The position numbers were made by a program, and so were the translations under genes. A stretch of 64,000 bases of DNA from Bryum argenteum. Taxonomy: Eukaryota > Streptophyta > Bryopsida > Bryales > Bryaceae. Positions 22,649-36,488 of the stretch are shown here, in pieces; within the stretch, counting starts at the first letter, position 1, and every line of letters starts with the position of its first letter. Location of the stretch: the NCBI GenBank assembly GCA_037043015.1, contig CM073322.1:6459601-6523600 (forward strand), given 5' to 3'. The notes beneath the pieces are model-generated. The model was not told where the DNA came from. It worked only from the letters and a program-made list of their open reading frames with translations, and did not search any database.

Positions 22649-23486
22649 TTAATTGATGAGACAAAATTCGACATATTATATAAAGCCTACTCTTACAGAC
22701 ATCCTTTATTCTCTACAAAACTTTCGTATGGTAGAAACACCTATTCTTGAACGCACCCCCCCCCCTTCCAAAAGCAATCCCTGTAAATGCATGTTTCCAC
22801 AAGTTATTCCTCGCCTGTTACTCTGCACACAAGAATCAACTTCTAAAACAAATTCAACAAGAGGCACTCCTTGATTGGTACTAGTCACGAAAAGGTAAGT
22901 CTTTCTCTTGCACGCTTTTAGGAGGGATTTGTGCACACAAATAGGAGTTTAGGCCTACAAAACTTTGAAAAATTCATAACAAATTCTTATTTAATGAATG
23001 CCACTTGAGTTCACATTTTTTTAGATTACCAATAAGCTATTAAAAAAGAAATTAACATCTAAATACCATTGGAGATAGGCAAACACAAAAATTAAATAGG
23101 TATTACTACCATAATTATTCTCGTATGATTCAACTCACCTTTTTCATTCAAGATCTTCATATCAAGTTACCTTGAACAGCCATATCAAATTTCCAAGACA
23201 CCCATACCTATGGTAAAACCACCTATACGTAGACACCTACCTAAAGGCGAGCACCCAAGATTCTTGCCTTTACGAAGATATGACCTCCCTTGCATACAGA
23301 TTTAGGGTGCCTCCCTTTAGACTTATGCTTCTAAAATTTGTATTAAATTATGTGTATGTGTGAAAAAACCACAAAAATAGGGAAATTTTGACTTTTCCTA
23401 TTCCTTATCACTGAAAAATAGTAACCTACTGAATTCTCACTTCAAGTACATAGATTCCCTCAATTTTTCTCAAGTGTAGGGCAATA

Positions 23487-23966
23487 GAACCTCAATTCCG
23501 TTAAAATGGCACTATTCCATGTGCCATTTTAGCGGAGCTAAAGTGCCATATTGTGCAAACGTGCCATTTTACAAGCATATTTTTGAACTAAAGTTCAGAA
23601 GTATTTATGCCTACAAAATGGCATGTTTATTAATATCACACATGTACTCCGTAACATCACCAAAGTTTCTGTAATATCACCAAAATTTCCATAAGATCAC
23701 CAAAATTTCTATAATATCACCAAAATTTCCATAATATCACCAAAATTTCCATAATATCACACATTTTTTATGGTTTTTGACCTTTGAACACAGTAAAAGG
23801 GCAATATTTCTGAACGGCCTACAGAAACATTGTCGTTCAAACCGTTCAAAAATATTCACCCTATCATGTCAAAACTCGACAAAACCCAGCATAATTTTTT
23901 TCATCTTAAGCACCCCAAAAAGCGCCATCTTAGCAGAATAACGCCATTTCAACAGAATTGAGGTTA
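23487..23966. mobile_element. pogo/Emigrant-like TA-flanked MITE, 480 bp
   Basis: The ends share AACCTCAATTC(C/T)GTT and AAATGGC, about 22 bp with two or three mismatches. They are flanked by TA at 23485-23486 and 23967-23968. AACCTC-type termini with TA duplication recall pogo-related plant elements (established family feature; the subfamily is inference). The interior carries the ~20-bp tandem array described separately and several repeats of a GCCATTTT motif. No transposase. Confidence 0.65.
23652..23762. repeat. Tandem array, ~20-bp unit, about 5-6 copies
   Basis: Consecutive units of the form CACCAAAATTTCCATAATAT with few substitutions. Spacing is regular and there are no unique spacers, so this is a minisatellite and not a CRISPR array. 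It lies inside the pogo-like element. Confidence 0.8.
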
Positions 23967-24057
23967 TAGGTGGTTTCACCATGAAGCTGGAATGATCAAA
24001 GACTGCTAACTCACATGGAGCACCCAAGCGCCCTTGTAAAATGAGCGCACTATGGTT

Positions 24058-24390
24058 GAGCAGCCCAAAATGGCGCAGTGCCGAAAATGGAGCCCTAGTA
24101 ATCTTCACTGTCACGTACATAATAGCTTCTCCATACAACAGTACCATGTACACACTGCAAAGATTATAGGGCGTCACTTTAGGGCACCATTTTAGGAACA
24201 CCTATATTTCCATCTTTAGAAATTCATTACTTACTGTAGAAGAGTCGAAAAATGATGATTCCACTTGCTCTAGTTTTCTACTAATTTTCCACATGCACAA
24301 AAATTGCTTGCACTGGCAACATTCCTCTAGATTTTCTGTGCTGAAAATTGCGCCATTATAGGACACCTTACCATATTTCTGGCAGCAGGA
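24058..24390 (-). repeat. Dispersed repeat block R, near-identical to 43628-43943
   Basis: About 320 bp here match 43628-43943 with only a handful of differences visible by eye. Sequence outside the block is unrelated on the right, and on the left it diverges just beyond 24058. Older relatives occur at 4128-4330 and 25617-25770. This copy continues into similar-looking sequence on its left, so it may be closer to the source of the retrocopy at 43361-43943. Frames in it are short and shared between the copies only because of the DNA identity. Confidence 0.8.
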
Positions 24391-24705
24391 AATAAAGATG
24401 AACCCAATGTTTGGAATGGTCCTCGAATAAAGTGCGCTCATTTGTTGTAATGATAATTTAGACAAAGGATGAGTGGTAATGGAGAAGGTGTTTTATTATT
24501 TATTTTTTCTGCATGTAAGGGAGGAAGATGCAAATGCTTCTGCCACAAAGCATGTAGTGCAGTAAACTCAGGACAAGTAGTATGCGCCAGCCCCAACATA
24601 CAACAGCAGTGTCTTCATGTTGAAAGAGACAACAACTGAAGGTTATTCACACAGCAAAGTGTTATTCAAGACCTCACTACAGCTGAATGGCACATGGTGG
24701 TTAAT

Positions 24706-25277
24706 GCCATGCCCTCGAGAACCCCTCTTGCTATGTTCTGAACAACACTTTTTGCTATGCCCTGAAGAACTAAGGCCCACTTTATACAGAGGCTGGAGCG
24801 GGCCGGAGAGTGGGCCGGATTCCTCAGCCTGTGTTCGGGCCCAAGTTGGGGAGTTCGGGATAGGGTAAATCTTGTCCCAATTGCATCAATAAGGCCCGAA
24901 TATTTTGGCGCAAAAATAGTGCCACATAGGATAAATTGAAGTTCCGTTCAGGCCCTAGTATAAAGCCCTTGGGCCCGATTTGAAAGAATTGAGCCATCCT
25001 ATTGGTTGAAATTTGAAGAATTGGGGCCGGCCCTTAATCCGGCCTCAAGTATATAATGACCCTAAATTGCCTTCGGGAACCCCTCTTGCTATGCCCTCAA
25101 AAACACGTTTTGCTAGGCCCTCGAGAACCCCTCTTAGTATGCTTTGAAGGACACTTTTTGCTATGCCCTCGAGAACCCCTCTAGCTATGCCTTCAAGAAC
25201 ACCTTTTGCTATGCCCTCGAGAGCCCCTCTTGCTATGCCCTCGAGAATCCCTCTTGCCATGCCCTTGAGAAAACCTA
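24706..25277. repeat. 24-bp minisatellite, interrupted by a MITE
   Basis: Units of the form CTATGCCCTCGAGAACC followed by CCTCTTG repeat every 24 bp, at 24706-24770 and, after the MITE at 24774-25062, again at 25069-25277 (about eight to nine units). Because 24 is a multiple of three, the minus strand has an open frame of an eight-residue repeat (GIARGVLE-like). No start context, conserved domain or splice partner makes it a gene. Confidence 0.85.
24774..25062. mobile_element. PIF/Harbinger-type MITE inside the minisatellite, 289 bp
   Basis: The ends read GGCCCACTTTATAC (left) and GGGTCATTATATAC (complement of right). Flanking TAA triplets are at 24771-24773 and 25063-25065. It splits the 24-bp minisatellite, which resumes on its right. 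The ends are a diverged form of the GGG...TTTACAC terminus used by other elements in the window. No coding sequence. Confidence 0.75.
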
Positions 25278-25302
25278 GTGCATAGGCATTGATTCTAAAC
25301 AT

Positions 25303-26106
25303 TTGAAGGTCATTGTGGTGTCAAAGAGTATTTGCACCTCAAACACCTCAAATAGTGTAATAAAATGACTTATCTTTAGTGGCATAGAAGCCCATATAAA
25401 TTTCTAAAAAAATTTATGTCTCTTAATGAATTATCTCAACTGTCACATTCTCTCAAGTTCTAATTTGTAACACTTTCGTAATATGACCTACTTGACTAAC
25501 AATTTTACGTTAAGGGAAAGTGATAGTTGTCATAATTGATACACAAAAACGTGACTGTCAATGATAATTCCAAGGAATCTCACTCCTCCATGTGCTGTAA
25601 AGTTTTAAACTTATAGGTGAACTTACAGGTGTTTCTAAAATGGTACCCTAATTTGACACCCTATCAAATTTGGGATAAATACATGGTGTTGTGTTGTTAT
25701 GTACCTCTCTTTGAAGAAACCTAGTAGTGCTCCATTATTGGTACTGCTCCAATTTTGAGCATTCTCCTTATACAAAGCAAGTCCCTTTTCACCTTCTACC
25801 ATCATAGAATGTTTACATTTAAAAATCCACAGAAGGGTGGCCGTGCATACCTATGATTGTTCATGCACAGAATAATGATCACGTTCAGAGGTACAATAAA
25901 AAATTATAAAATCAAAAGTGGAGGAAGTTGACTCGGTAAGAGGACAGGACGGGCAGGAAGGGCGGGCAGGCAGGCAAGCAGGCAAGTGGGTGGGGCATTG
26001 GAAGTCGACTGACATTTCACCCCAGCATTATTGGTGCCATGCTGTCACTCTGATTGCTCCTTCTTCATCTACTTTATCTATGGGCCGACCTGTTTCCACT
26101 TCCAAC
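25303..26106. other. Intergenic DNA between the minisatellite and the Harbinger element
   Basis: AT-rich, without a gene. 25617-25770 is another diverged copy of repeat family R on the plus strand. A short GGCAGGCAAG-type simple repeat lies at about 25945-25990. Confidence 0.45.
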
Positions 26107-26549
26107 TAAGGGCCGCTTTACACCTAGGGGACGGGCCAATTCAGCCCGTTTGAGGGCTGAAATCCTCACTCGTGATTGGCCGAAAGGCAAAAATCGGGCC
26201 CAACCCCCTTACACCTAGAGGCCGGGCCAATTTGGTGTCAGAATTTTTTTAATCAAGAAATGCAAGTTCTGACATGGCCCGAGCTCGGTGAATTGGGTGC
26301 ACCGAGAATGGAAGGCCAATTCTTGGCCTGGGGGCCAATATCAGATTTGTCTAAAAAAACCTTTTTTTTTAAAAAACAATTTTCTTTCTCCGAATCAAAT
26401 CCGTCCGTTTTTGCGAAGATCTGAACAACTCCTTTCTGCATCCCTATTTCATCCTCCCTTGTCTCTCGCCCTCCTCCTCTCTCACTTGTACTTGTTTTTC
26501 TGAATTTTTTTGTGCTTGTCAATTTTTTTGTTGCATTTTCTAGGATAGC

Positions 26550-27546
26550 ATGGAGGGATCTGTAGAGAGGAGTGGATGGGCATCTAGTGAAGGGTATGAG
26601 GGTATGCAAAGGTATGAAAGTGCCGAAGCTCATGCTTTTCAGCCCTTTCAAACTCCTTTGCAGCAACAACTAGGTAGTGGAAGAATTTCCGGATTTTTTC
26701 AAGCACCTCTAGAAACTCCTATTCCTCCTCTTCCCCCGTTGTTGATGGACTTGCTTGCTAGAGATCATAAAAGAAAGAGTGTAGAAGAAGATGAGGATGT
26801 ACGAATTGTGGGTCCATCGGCACCAAAGAAGAAGAAAGCCGCTTCTACTATTGCCAAAAAACCCACCAAGAAGAAGACTGTGAAGAAAGAAGACGAGGAC
26901 GAATCTGCCGCAAAGAATTGGAAGGACTGTGACGTCGAGACGATGATTGCATTGAGGGGAGAGATGGAGCCTGAATTTTTGAAGAACGCCAAGAAATAAG
27001 GTGAGATTTTTTTGAAATTGTGAATCATGTTTTTACTGTGTTTTCTCTCCATGAATGTGATGTGCAGGCGTAGACACTTGGTTCCGATTACATGCACGTT
27101 TAATTGCGGTTATTCCAGGACTTAACCGGACTGCCGAGGCTTGCAAGAAGAAGTTCAATTCTTTGTACAAATTGTACAAAGAAGACAAATTGGCTAATGG
27201 CATTTCAGGATCAGACCGCCACGCATGTAAGTTTTACGACTCTTTCGATCAGTGGTGGCATTAAACCGGTACCATAATGAAACATGTTACCGCATCCGCT
27301 AACAATTCAGCTATTAGCGACGACAACACCATCGACATTGACAACGACCTACATTCGAAGGAAAGTCCACTTCCAACTCCGAATTCAGCAATCAAAGGCG
27401 ACAAGAAGAGTTTTCAGGAGCAATGCTACGGAGTTTTTATTAAAATGGCCGAAAACAGTTCGGTCATGGTTCAGAATTTTCAAGAGACAAATGCTCTACT
27501 TCAGAAGGTAGAACGGCAAATGGATAGGCTTATAGACAAATTGTAG
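26550..27546 (+). pseudogene. Harbinger ORF1 (SANT/Myb-like DNA-binding protein), with premature stops
   Basis: Exon 1 (26550 to the stop at 26997-26999) ends in a Lys-rich region and a segment beginning WKDCDVETMIALRGEM, typical of plant Harbinger Myb-like proteins. An intron follows (donor after 27000, acceptor ending at 27067). Exon 2 continues with VDTWFRLHARLIAVIPG, a CKKKFNSLYKLYKED helix and FDQWW, which together resemble a trihelix/SANT domain. The C-terminal part (27277-27546) is Ser/Asp-rich and ends in a coiled-coil-like QKVERQMDRLIDK. Two in-frame TAA codons break the frame, one at the exon 1 end and one directly after FDQWWH; each is one base from CAA. ORF1 normally imports the transposase and binds the ends (family knowledge). 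It stops two bases before the transposase stop. Confidence 0.8.
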
Positions 27547-27548
27547 AA

Positions 27549-29025
27549 TTACTCCTCTTCCGAATCAGTTGCATCATAGTCTCGGGGGAAGAGAACTTTT
27601 CCTTCCATCCTCAAGTGTGCTTCCCAAAACGATTGAGCTAGTAATTCATGAGCTTGTGTAGCTTGCACAAGCATATTTTTAATCCTAGCTTCCTTGTCTT
27701 TCTTCGTTTCTACAATTTGAGCACTCAATTCTTCTTCTTCTTCTACACCATCATTTTCATTCACCTCGGTTCCTTCAAGGTCTTCAAAGAGCATATTTCC
27801 AAACTTCAACCTCCTTCATTCTCAAATATCTCCTCATCTCCTTTGCGCCTTGTGTAGCCGCCATGAAAATATCGAATCCCAAATCTCCTAGTCGATTTCT
27901 ACTTTCCGTTTGCATTATCCTCTCTCCTTCCTTGGCCCATTCATCATCGAACTTGTCTTGGTGTATGATACACAGATTATGAAGACAAATGCAGCTTGTA
28001 ATCACATTCGGTACATTTCGAAGAGGCATGTCAATCCTCTTCAATAAAATCCTCCACCTCCCTTTTAATATTCCAAACGCCCTCTCTACCGCCATTCTTG
28101 TTGATGATTGAATAAAGTTCCAATGCGCCTTTGCTCTAGGTAATCCTTCCTTTTCACCTTTGAAAGGAGAATAAAACCACGGCCTCATTGGATAAGCCGC
28201 ATCACCAATTAATTTATAAGGTAATAACTCACCCTTCATCACTCTTTTCCCAATATCTGAATTTTGGAACAAAGTCCAATCATGGCAGCGCCCAGCCCAT
28301 CCAAAATTGTAATCCCAGAACTTGCATTTGCTATCAACTATGCCTTGAAGTAGAGCCGAATAAAAACCTTTTCTCGCAAATAATACGAAGTAGGATCTAT
28401 AGGGGGGCAATGATAGGTATGTGGCTTCCATCAATCTGCTCCCATAACATAAGGCAATCCCCTAAGATCCTCAAATTCGGCTGCAATTCTAGACAAAGAA
28501 TTTCTAGATAATTTCTCAATTACTAATGGTTTCAAATGCTTCTCCATTGCTGCACAAAAGTCTCTAACAATGATAGATGCGGTGCTTTCATGAATGCCAT
28601 ATATTTCAAAGACAACCACGTAATGAATTCCCACTACTAAGTCTATTCAATGAAAGAGCAACCCGGTTTCTAAGAGGAATTGCTACTCTGAATTTTGAAT
28701 CTTCACGTCTCAAAGAAGGAGATAAAATGCCACACAAGTAATCAAAAGTTTCTGGAAGTAACCTTGTATGTTGCTTGAATAACCGAACCGAATAGCTTCC
28801 AAATAATAATTTGTCTGCAAAAACATTGCTTCGGTCATACATCCAAATGCTCCGTGTCCTCCTAGAAGCACTATCTTCCACAACCATCATAGCAAAAACC
28901 ATCGCCATTGCACCATAATGTTGGTTCAAAGCAAGTTTTTGCAATATTGTAATAACCGCCATAACATGTCGCACGGTCATGAAGAACACAAGAGCCACTA
29001 AAACCTTATGCCTTCGTTCATCCAT
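27549..29025 (-). pseudogene. Harbinger (HARBI1-like) DDE transposase, frameshifted
   Basis: Read from about 29025 leftwards, the pieces line up with a PIF/Harbinger nuclease. The N-terminal helical domain contains LPETFDYLCGILSP and LNRLSSGNS, then YGIHESTASIIVRDFC, then the catalytic pieces. The first Asp is in DGSH (codon about 28432-28430), the second Asp in GDAAYP (28203-28201) and the Glu in VERAFG (28086-28084); the motif GRCHDWTLF lies between the two Asp. The frame is broken near 28615, at least twice near 28400-28440 and again near 27800, before an acidic C-terminal tail ending DATDSEEE. All three catalytic residues are still visible, so inactivity is due to the frame breaks. Boundaries of the first Met are by analogy with the family. 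Confidence 0.88.
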
Positions 29026-29256
29026 TTTGAAAAAATGCCAATGAAAAAAGAGAGAGAAGTGCTGAATTTTTTTGGACTTTATTGAATTGGCCCGGCTTCT
29101 TGGCCCGAAGGCCATTACATATGGGAAAATCGGCCCCCATTCTAATCATATTATAATGAGGACTTGAGGCCGGCCCCAACCCAAAAACGGGCTGAAATTT
29201 CAAGCAATTGGCCCCAAGAAAACTTGGCCCGGCCCCTAGGTGTAAATCGGCCCTAA

Positions 29257-29762
29257 GGGTCTCTTTACACTTTGGATCAGGATTCAGGAGCCATGACCAA
29301 GAAATTTAAAATCATGGTCAAGAGCTGTGACCATGACGAAGCAAAAATAGAATTGTTAGTGGTTAAGTCACTCTTGTAGTGTAAAGTGGATTTAGACAGG
29401 GACAATTTTAAGCTCAATTTTCTAATATAAATCCTCAGTATTCTCTCTCTTACCCTTCCCTTTTTTCCTCCTCTCTCATTAGAGAATTTGAGACTAGCCA
29501 ATCAATGATTTTTGAGCCTCATGGTCTCCTTGAATGTAGTTGAGTCGAGGCATTTGCTTCGACTCAACTATAATATAGGAGACTATGAAAATATTATCCA
29601 CTATGGGGAATTTAGCATACTTTGGGGACCTCAAAGTTAGTGGTTATTCTCCTTTTTTCAAGGTAGTGTAAAGCCAAATGGGACCAAAGAGTACTTTACT
29701 CTCCAGTCACATATATTAGAAGGCCGTGGTCAATCTTCATGGTCCATAGTGTAAAGCGATCC
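29257..29762. mobile_element. GGG...TTTACAC-type MITE abutting the Harbinger element
   Basis: The left end reads GGGTCTCTTTACACTTTGGA and the complement of the right end reads GGATCGCTTTACACTATGGA. The left boundary is the same TAA triplet that closes the Harbinger element. The right boundary is TTA, so a perfect 3-bp duplication is not seen, and a TA duplication one base further in is possible. It contains a short perfect stem (TAGTTGAGTCGA ... TCGACTCAACTA) at about 29538-29571. A partial relative is at 21300-21577. Confidence 0.7.
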
Positions 29763-33644
<3,882 letters not shown>

Positions 33645-34943
33645 ATGAAGGACGACAATAAGAAGGCGATGGCGCCAAATGATGAAGCATGGATACCAAC
33701 GCGAGGTCGAGGGTTCCAGAGCAAGGTGGTGTATGCAATGTGCTTCATTGCGGCAATCTGCACAGTCACTTTATTTGCGTTGAATTCGTCCACATTAGAC
33801 CTAAGCACCAGGTTTGGCGCGGTCGGTGGCCGGCCCGTCTATGGCCCGAAGAAGATGACCCCGGAGGAAGTACGCAAACACCTCGCCGAAGTCGACAGAG
33901 GCATGAAGGCCTTTCTCAACGCCAGCAAGCCATTCACGAAATTTGGACCTCCCGTGGTAGGCTGGGATGAATACCGAGCCGACGTGATCCGGCGATCCAC
34001 AAACTCCTCCTCTGGCGTGAACCCTAAACCACGCATCATGCTCATCACGAGCTCACATCCGCGGAAGTGCGATAACAAGCAAGGCGATCAAATGCTCCTA
34101 AAGTCGATCAAGAACAAGTTGGATTACTGCCGACTCCACGGCATCGAGGTTTACTACAACATGGACAAAATTGATGACGAGATGCTCGGGTGGTGGGTGA
34201 AGACGTTCCTCACGCACATGCTCATGAAGCAGCATCCTGAAATTGATTGGTTCTGGTGGATGGACAGCGACGCCATCTTCACAGACATGACGTTCGAGCT
34301 CCCGCTGAAGAAATACGAGAAGTACAACATGGTGATGCACGGCTGGGAAGACAGCGTCTACGAAACACGCAGCTGGTTAGGCTTAAACGCCGGCGTCTAC
34401 TTGATCCGTAACTGCCAATGGTCCATGGATTTACTGCACGCGTGGGCGCCAATGAGCCCGAAAGGAAAGATCCGTGACGGCGTAGGCAAATTCCTCACCA
34501 AAGCACTTCCTGACCGAGGCAAAGGCGAAGCCGACGATCAATCTGGCTTGGTGTACCTCATGGTTACAGACAGAGAGCGATGGGGAAACAAAGTGTATCT
34601 CGAGAGCTCCTACTACTTCCAGGGCTATTGGAAAGTGCTCACCGAGAGGTTCGAGGAGATGATGGCGAAGTACAAACCTGGCATTTACGGTGACGACCGG
34701 TGGCCATTTGTGACACATTTCTGCGGCTGTGAATTTTGTTGCGGCGCCATTAATCCGGAATACACTGTTGATAGATGCTTGACGCAAATGGAGCGCGCAG
34801 TCAACTTCGCGGACAATCAAGTTCTTGAGCGATACGGCTTGGTCCACAAATCGTTGAAGTCTGCCGAAGTGAAGCCAACGAACAAGAACCTATCCGCAAA
34901 CGCTACAACTACGAGTACGGCTTCACAGAAGAAGGCAGTGTAG
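33645..34943 (+). CDS. XXT: GT34 glycosyltransferase, probable xyloglucan 6-xylosyltransferase
   Basis: A single intronless frame of 432 residues. It should add alpha-1,6-xylosyl residues from UDP-xylose to the glucan backbone of xyloglucan in the Golgi lumen. The N-terminus is cytosolic with a hydrophobic anchor at about residues 27-47 (VVYAMCFIAAICTVTLFAL), giving a type II topology. The GT34 domain follows: PRIMLITSSHPRKCDN, NKLDYCRLHGIEVYYN, the metal-binding DxD in WFWWMDSDAIFTD, GWEDSVYETRSWLGLNAG, and the C-terminal HFCGCEFCCG. A low-complexity Asn/Thr/Ser tail ends the protein. Length and motifs match plant XXT proteins. GT34 also contains galactomannan galactosyltransferases, which cannot be fully excluded from sequence reading alone. 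The ATG at 33645 is the first in frame upstream of the anchor. Confidence 0.9.
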   Translation: MKDDNKKAMAPNDEAWIPTRGRGFQSKVVYAMCFIAAICTVTLFALNSSTLDLSTRFGAVGGRPVYGPKKMTPEEVRKHLAEVDRGMKAFLNASKPFTKFGPPVVGWDEYRADVIRRSTNSSSGVNPKPRIMLITSSHPRKCDNKQGDQMLLKSIKNKLDYCRLHGIEVYYNMDKIDDEMLGWWVKTFLTHMLMKQHPEIDWFWWMDSDAIFTDMTFELPLKKYEKYNMVMHGWEDSVYETRSWLGLNAGVYLIRNCQWSMDLLHAWAPMSPKGKIRDGVGKFLTKALPDRGKGEADDQSGLVYLMVTDRERWGNKVYLESSYYFQGYWKVLTERFEEMMAKYKPGIYGDDRWPFVTHFCGCEFCCGAINPEYTVDRCLTQMERAVNFADNQVLERYGLVHKSLKSAEVKPTNKNLSANATTTSTASQKKAV

Positions 34944-36288
34944 GCTCAGTCAGGTAGCAACAACTTAACTTTTCCACCATTATCCTCAGTGCTTTCAAAA
35001 GGAACGATATTACAGATAGAAAGATGACGTCCGGTAATGGATAACAAGTAGGAGAAACAGATCAGTAACCAATGCTAACCGACTCAACAAATTCAACTGA
35101 TTTTTCAAATTCCCGAATCCTGTCAGATTGTCAAATGCTTGTAAGAGAGTGAGACAAGGACGTCCAATAAGAAACCGAACGGTTGCAAACAAGCTTACAT
35201 GTCTAATCTCGAGTTCTTAAATTTTGCAGTGCCGTGTAATGCAGGGATGTTGAGTCATATCATAGATGAGCGCAAAAGATGAAAACGACGTCCGGCATTG
35301 AAGAAAGAGGAGTCGCAGTTCTAGAGTTCGCCTTCATGCTTGTACTAGTGGCCGATTTTTTTGCCAGGAGATCGATACTATTCATTGGAGAATAATCGCC
35401 GACGTACTTGCCTGCCCCGGATTGATCGATAGACAGTCAATATGGAAGGGAGCTATGGCTATGGCGGACAAGTTCAAGCTCAAGCAAGCTCCTTCATTAC
35501 CTAAAAAGCACTTCGACGTCCTTGAACCAAACTGGTTCTGGCGGTGTCTTTAAGGCACCATCCGTAGATGTAGACAGGACACCGGCCTGGGATCTATCCC
35601 ACACCTAGATGATGAACACTAAGGTCTCACATTCAGATCCTTGGTTGTATAATTAAGTTATGAATTAATTGTCATAAATTGCAAATAATTGTGATTGTTT
35701 GTTGGTACCCATTAAGAGTGTTTGGATCATGGAAGTGCTCAAGTTGTGAACTATCTTAATTCATTGGATTTAATAAAAGTACTACGTTGCAGTGGAGCTA
35801 TGATGTTCATGTTCCAACTATAAGACCTTAAGATCATCTAAAAGTGAAATTGCAATTTTTATCAATATAACCAACTCAAGCACATGGCTAAATCGATCCA
35901 CCCAAGCACGCGACTGACCAACAGAGACACACCAACACAGACTCAAACCGCACCAACAGAGACTCAAACCGTAGACGTGTGTCACCACCGACAAGGACAA
36001 ACCATAGACGTGTGTCACCACCGACAAGGACCGGACTGTCGACATTCGACATTACATTGGCCACAGCCCAACGTTAATCTCGCTCGTGTTTAGGGACAAT
36101 GCTAATTAGAATTGATAGAAATTTCATCATATACAAGAAGTCAAGAGCCGATCCTCTTCAGTCCACAAATTACAACATATACACTAACTAAAGGTTGCAA
36201 ACAAATCCAATAGAACGTCGTGCGTAGAGCTAGATCTAGAGTTGCAGTTAACCACAAGTGCCACAATAATGCCAATTTAAGAATATTA
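34944..36288. other. Intergenic region downstream of the GT34 gene
   Basis: 3' flank of the GT34 gene, then unrecognised sequence. The only structured feature is the pair of short tandem duplications at 35930-36031. Confidence 0.4.
35930..36031. repeat. Two adjacent tandem duplications (21 bp x2, 33 bp x2)
   Basis: The 21-bp unit CACCAACA(C/G)AGACTCAAACC... occurs at 35930-35950 and 35951-35971. A 33-bp unit beginning AAACCGTAGACGTGTGTC occurs at 35966-35998 and 35999-36031 with one substitution. The two arrays overlap by six bases. They are likely slippage products. Confidence 0.8.
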
Positions 36289-36475
36289 CTCCTTTTATCT
36301 CATAAAAACACCATGATCTGCTAAAAATGGCTCATTTTCTAGATGGTCTAGATTACTCATTGACATAGTTGTATATAGTTTGGATGTTGAGGATTACTCA
36401 TCAATATCAAATCTTGGTATTATTGTGAGACAATTATGTGAACCAAATCATGGTGTTTTCTTAAGATGGAGGGAG
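36289..36475. mobile_element. Stowaway MITE (Tc1/mariner), 187 bp
   Basis: The left end reads CTCCTTTTATCTCATAAAAA and the complement of the right end reads CTCCCTCCATCTTAAGAAAA. Both then continue ACACCATGAT. It is flanked by TA (36287-36288 and 36476-36477). CTCCCTCC ends and TA duplication define Stowaway elements (established). The SINE at 36489-36852 lies immediately to its right. Confidence 0.85.
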
Positions 36476-36488
36476 TATCATGTTTCTA

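Larger units (their letters stand above)
26110..29253. mobile_element. Decayed autonomous PIF/Harbinger element, 3.1 kb
   Basis: Inverted ends GGGCCG(C/A)TTTACACCTAGG continue GGG(A/C)CGGGCCAA (the last part with small differences). They are flanked by TAA at 26107-26109 and 29254-29256. Inside are the two genes expected of this superfamily in convergent order: a SANT/Myb-like DNA-binding protein on the plus strand (26550-27546) and a DDE transposase on the minus strand (27549-29025). Both are broken by stops or frameshifts, so the copy is dead. A second copy of the terminal motif (TTACACCTAGAGG... then GCCGGGCCAA) occurs just inside the left end at about 26210-26231. This element is the best candidate in the window for the source family of the GGG...TTTACAC MITEs. 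Confidence 0.93.

Noticed and set aside
23652-23762. Possible CRISPR-like array
   Set aside because: Units follow one another without unique spacers, and the DNA is eukaryotic.
25045-25302. Minus-strand frame with an eight-residue repeat
   Set aside because: It is a direct consequence of a 24-bp minisatellite, with no gene context.
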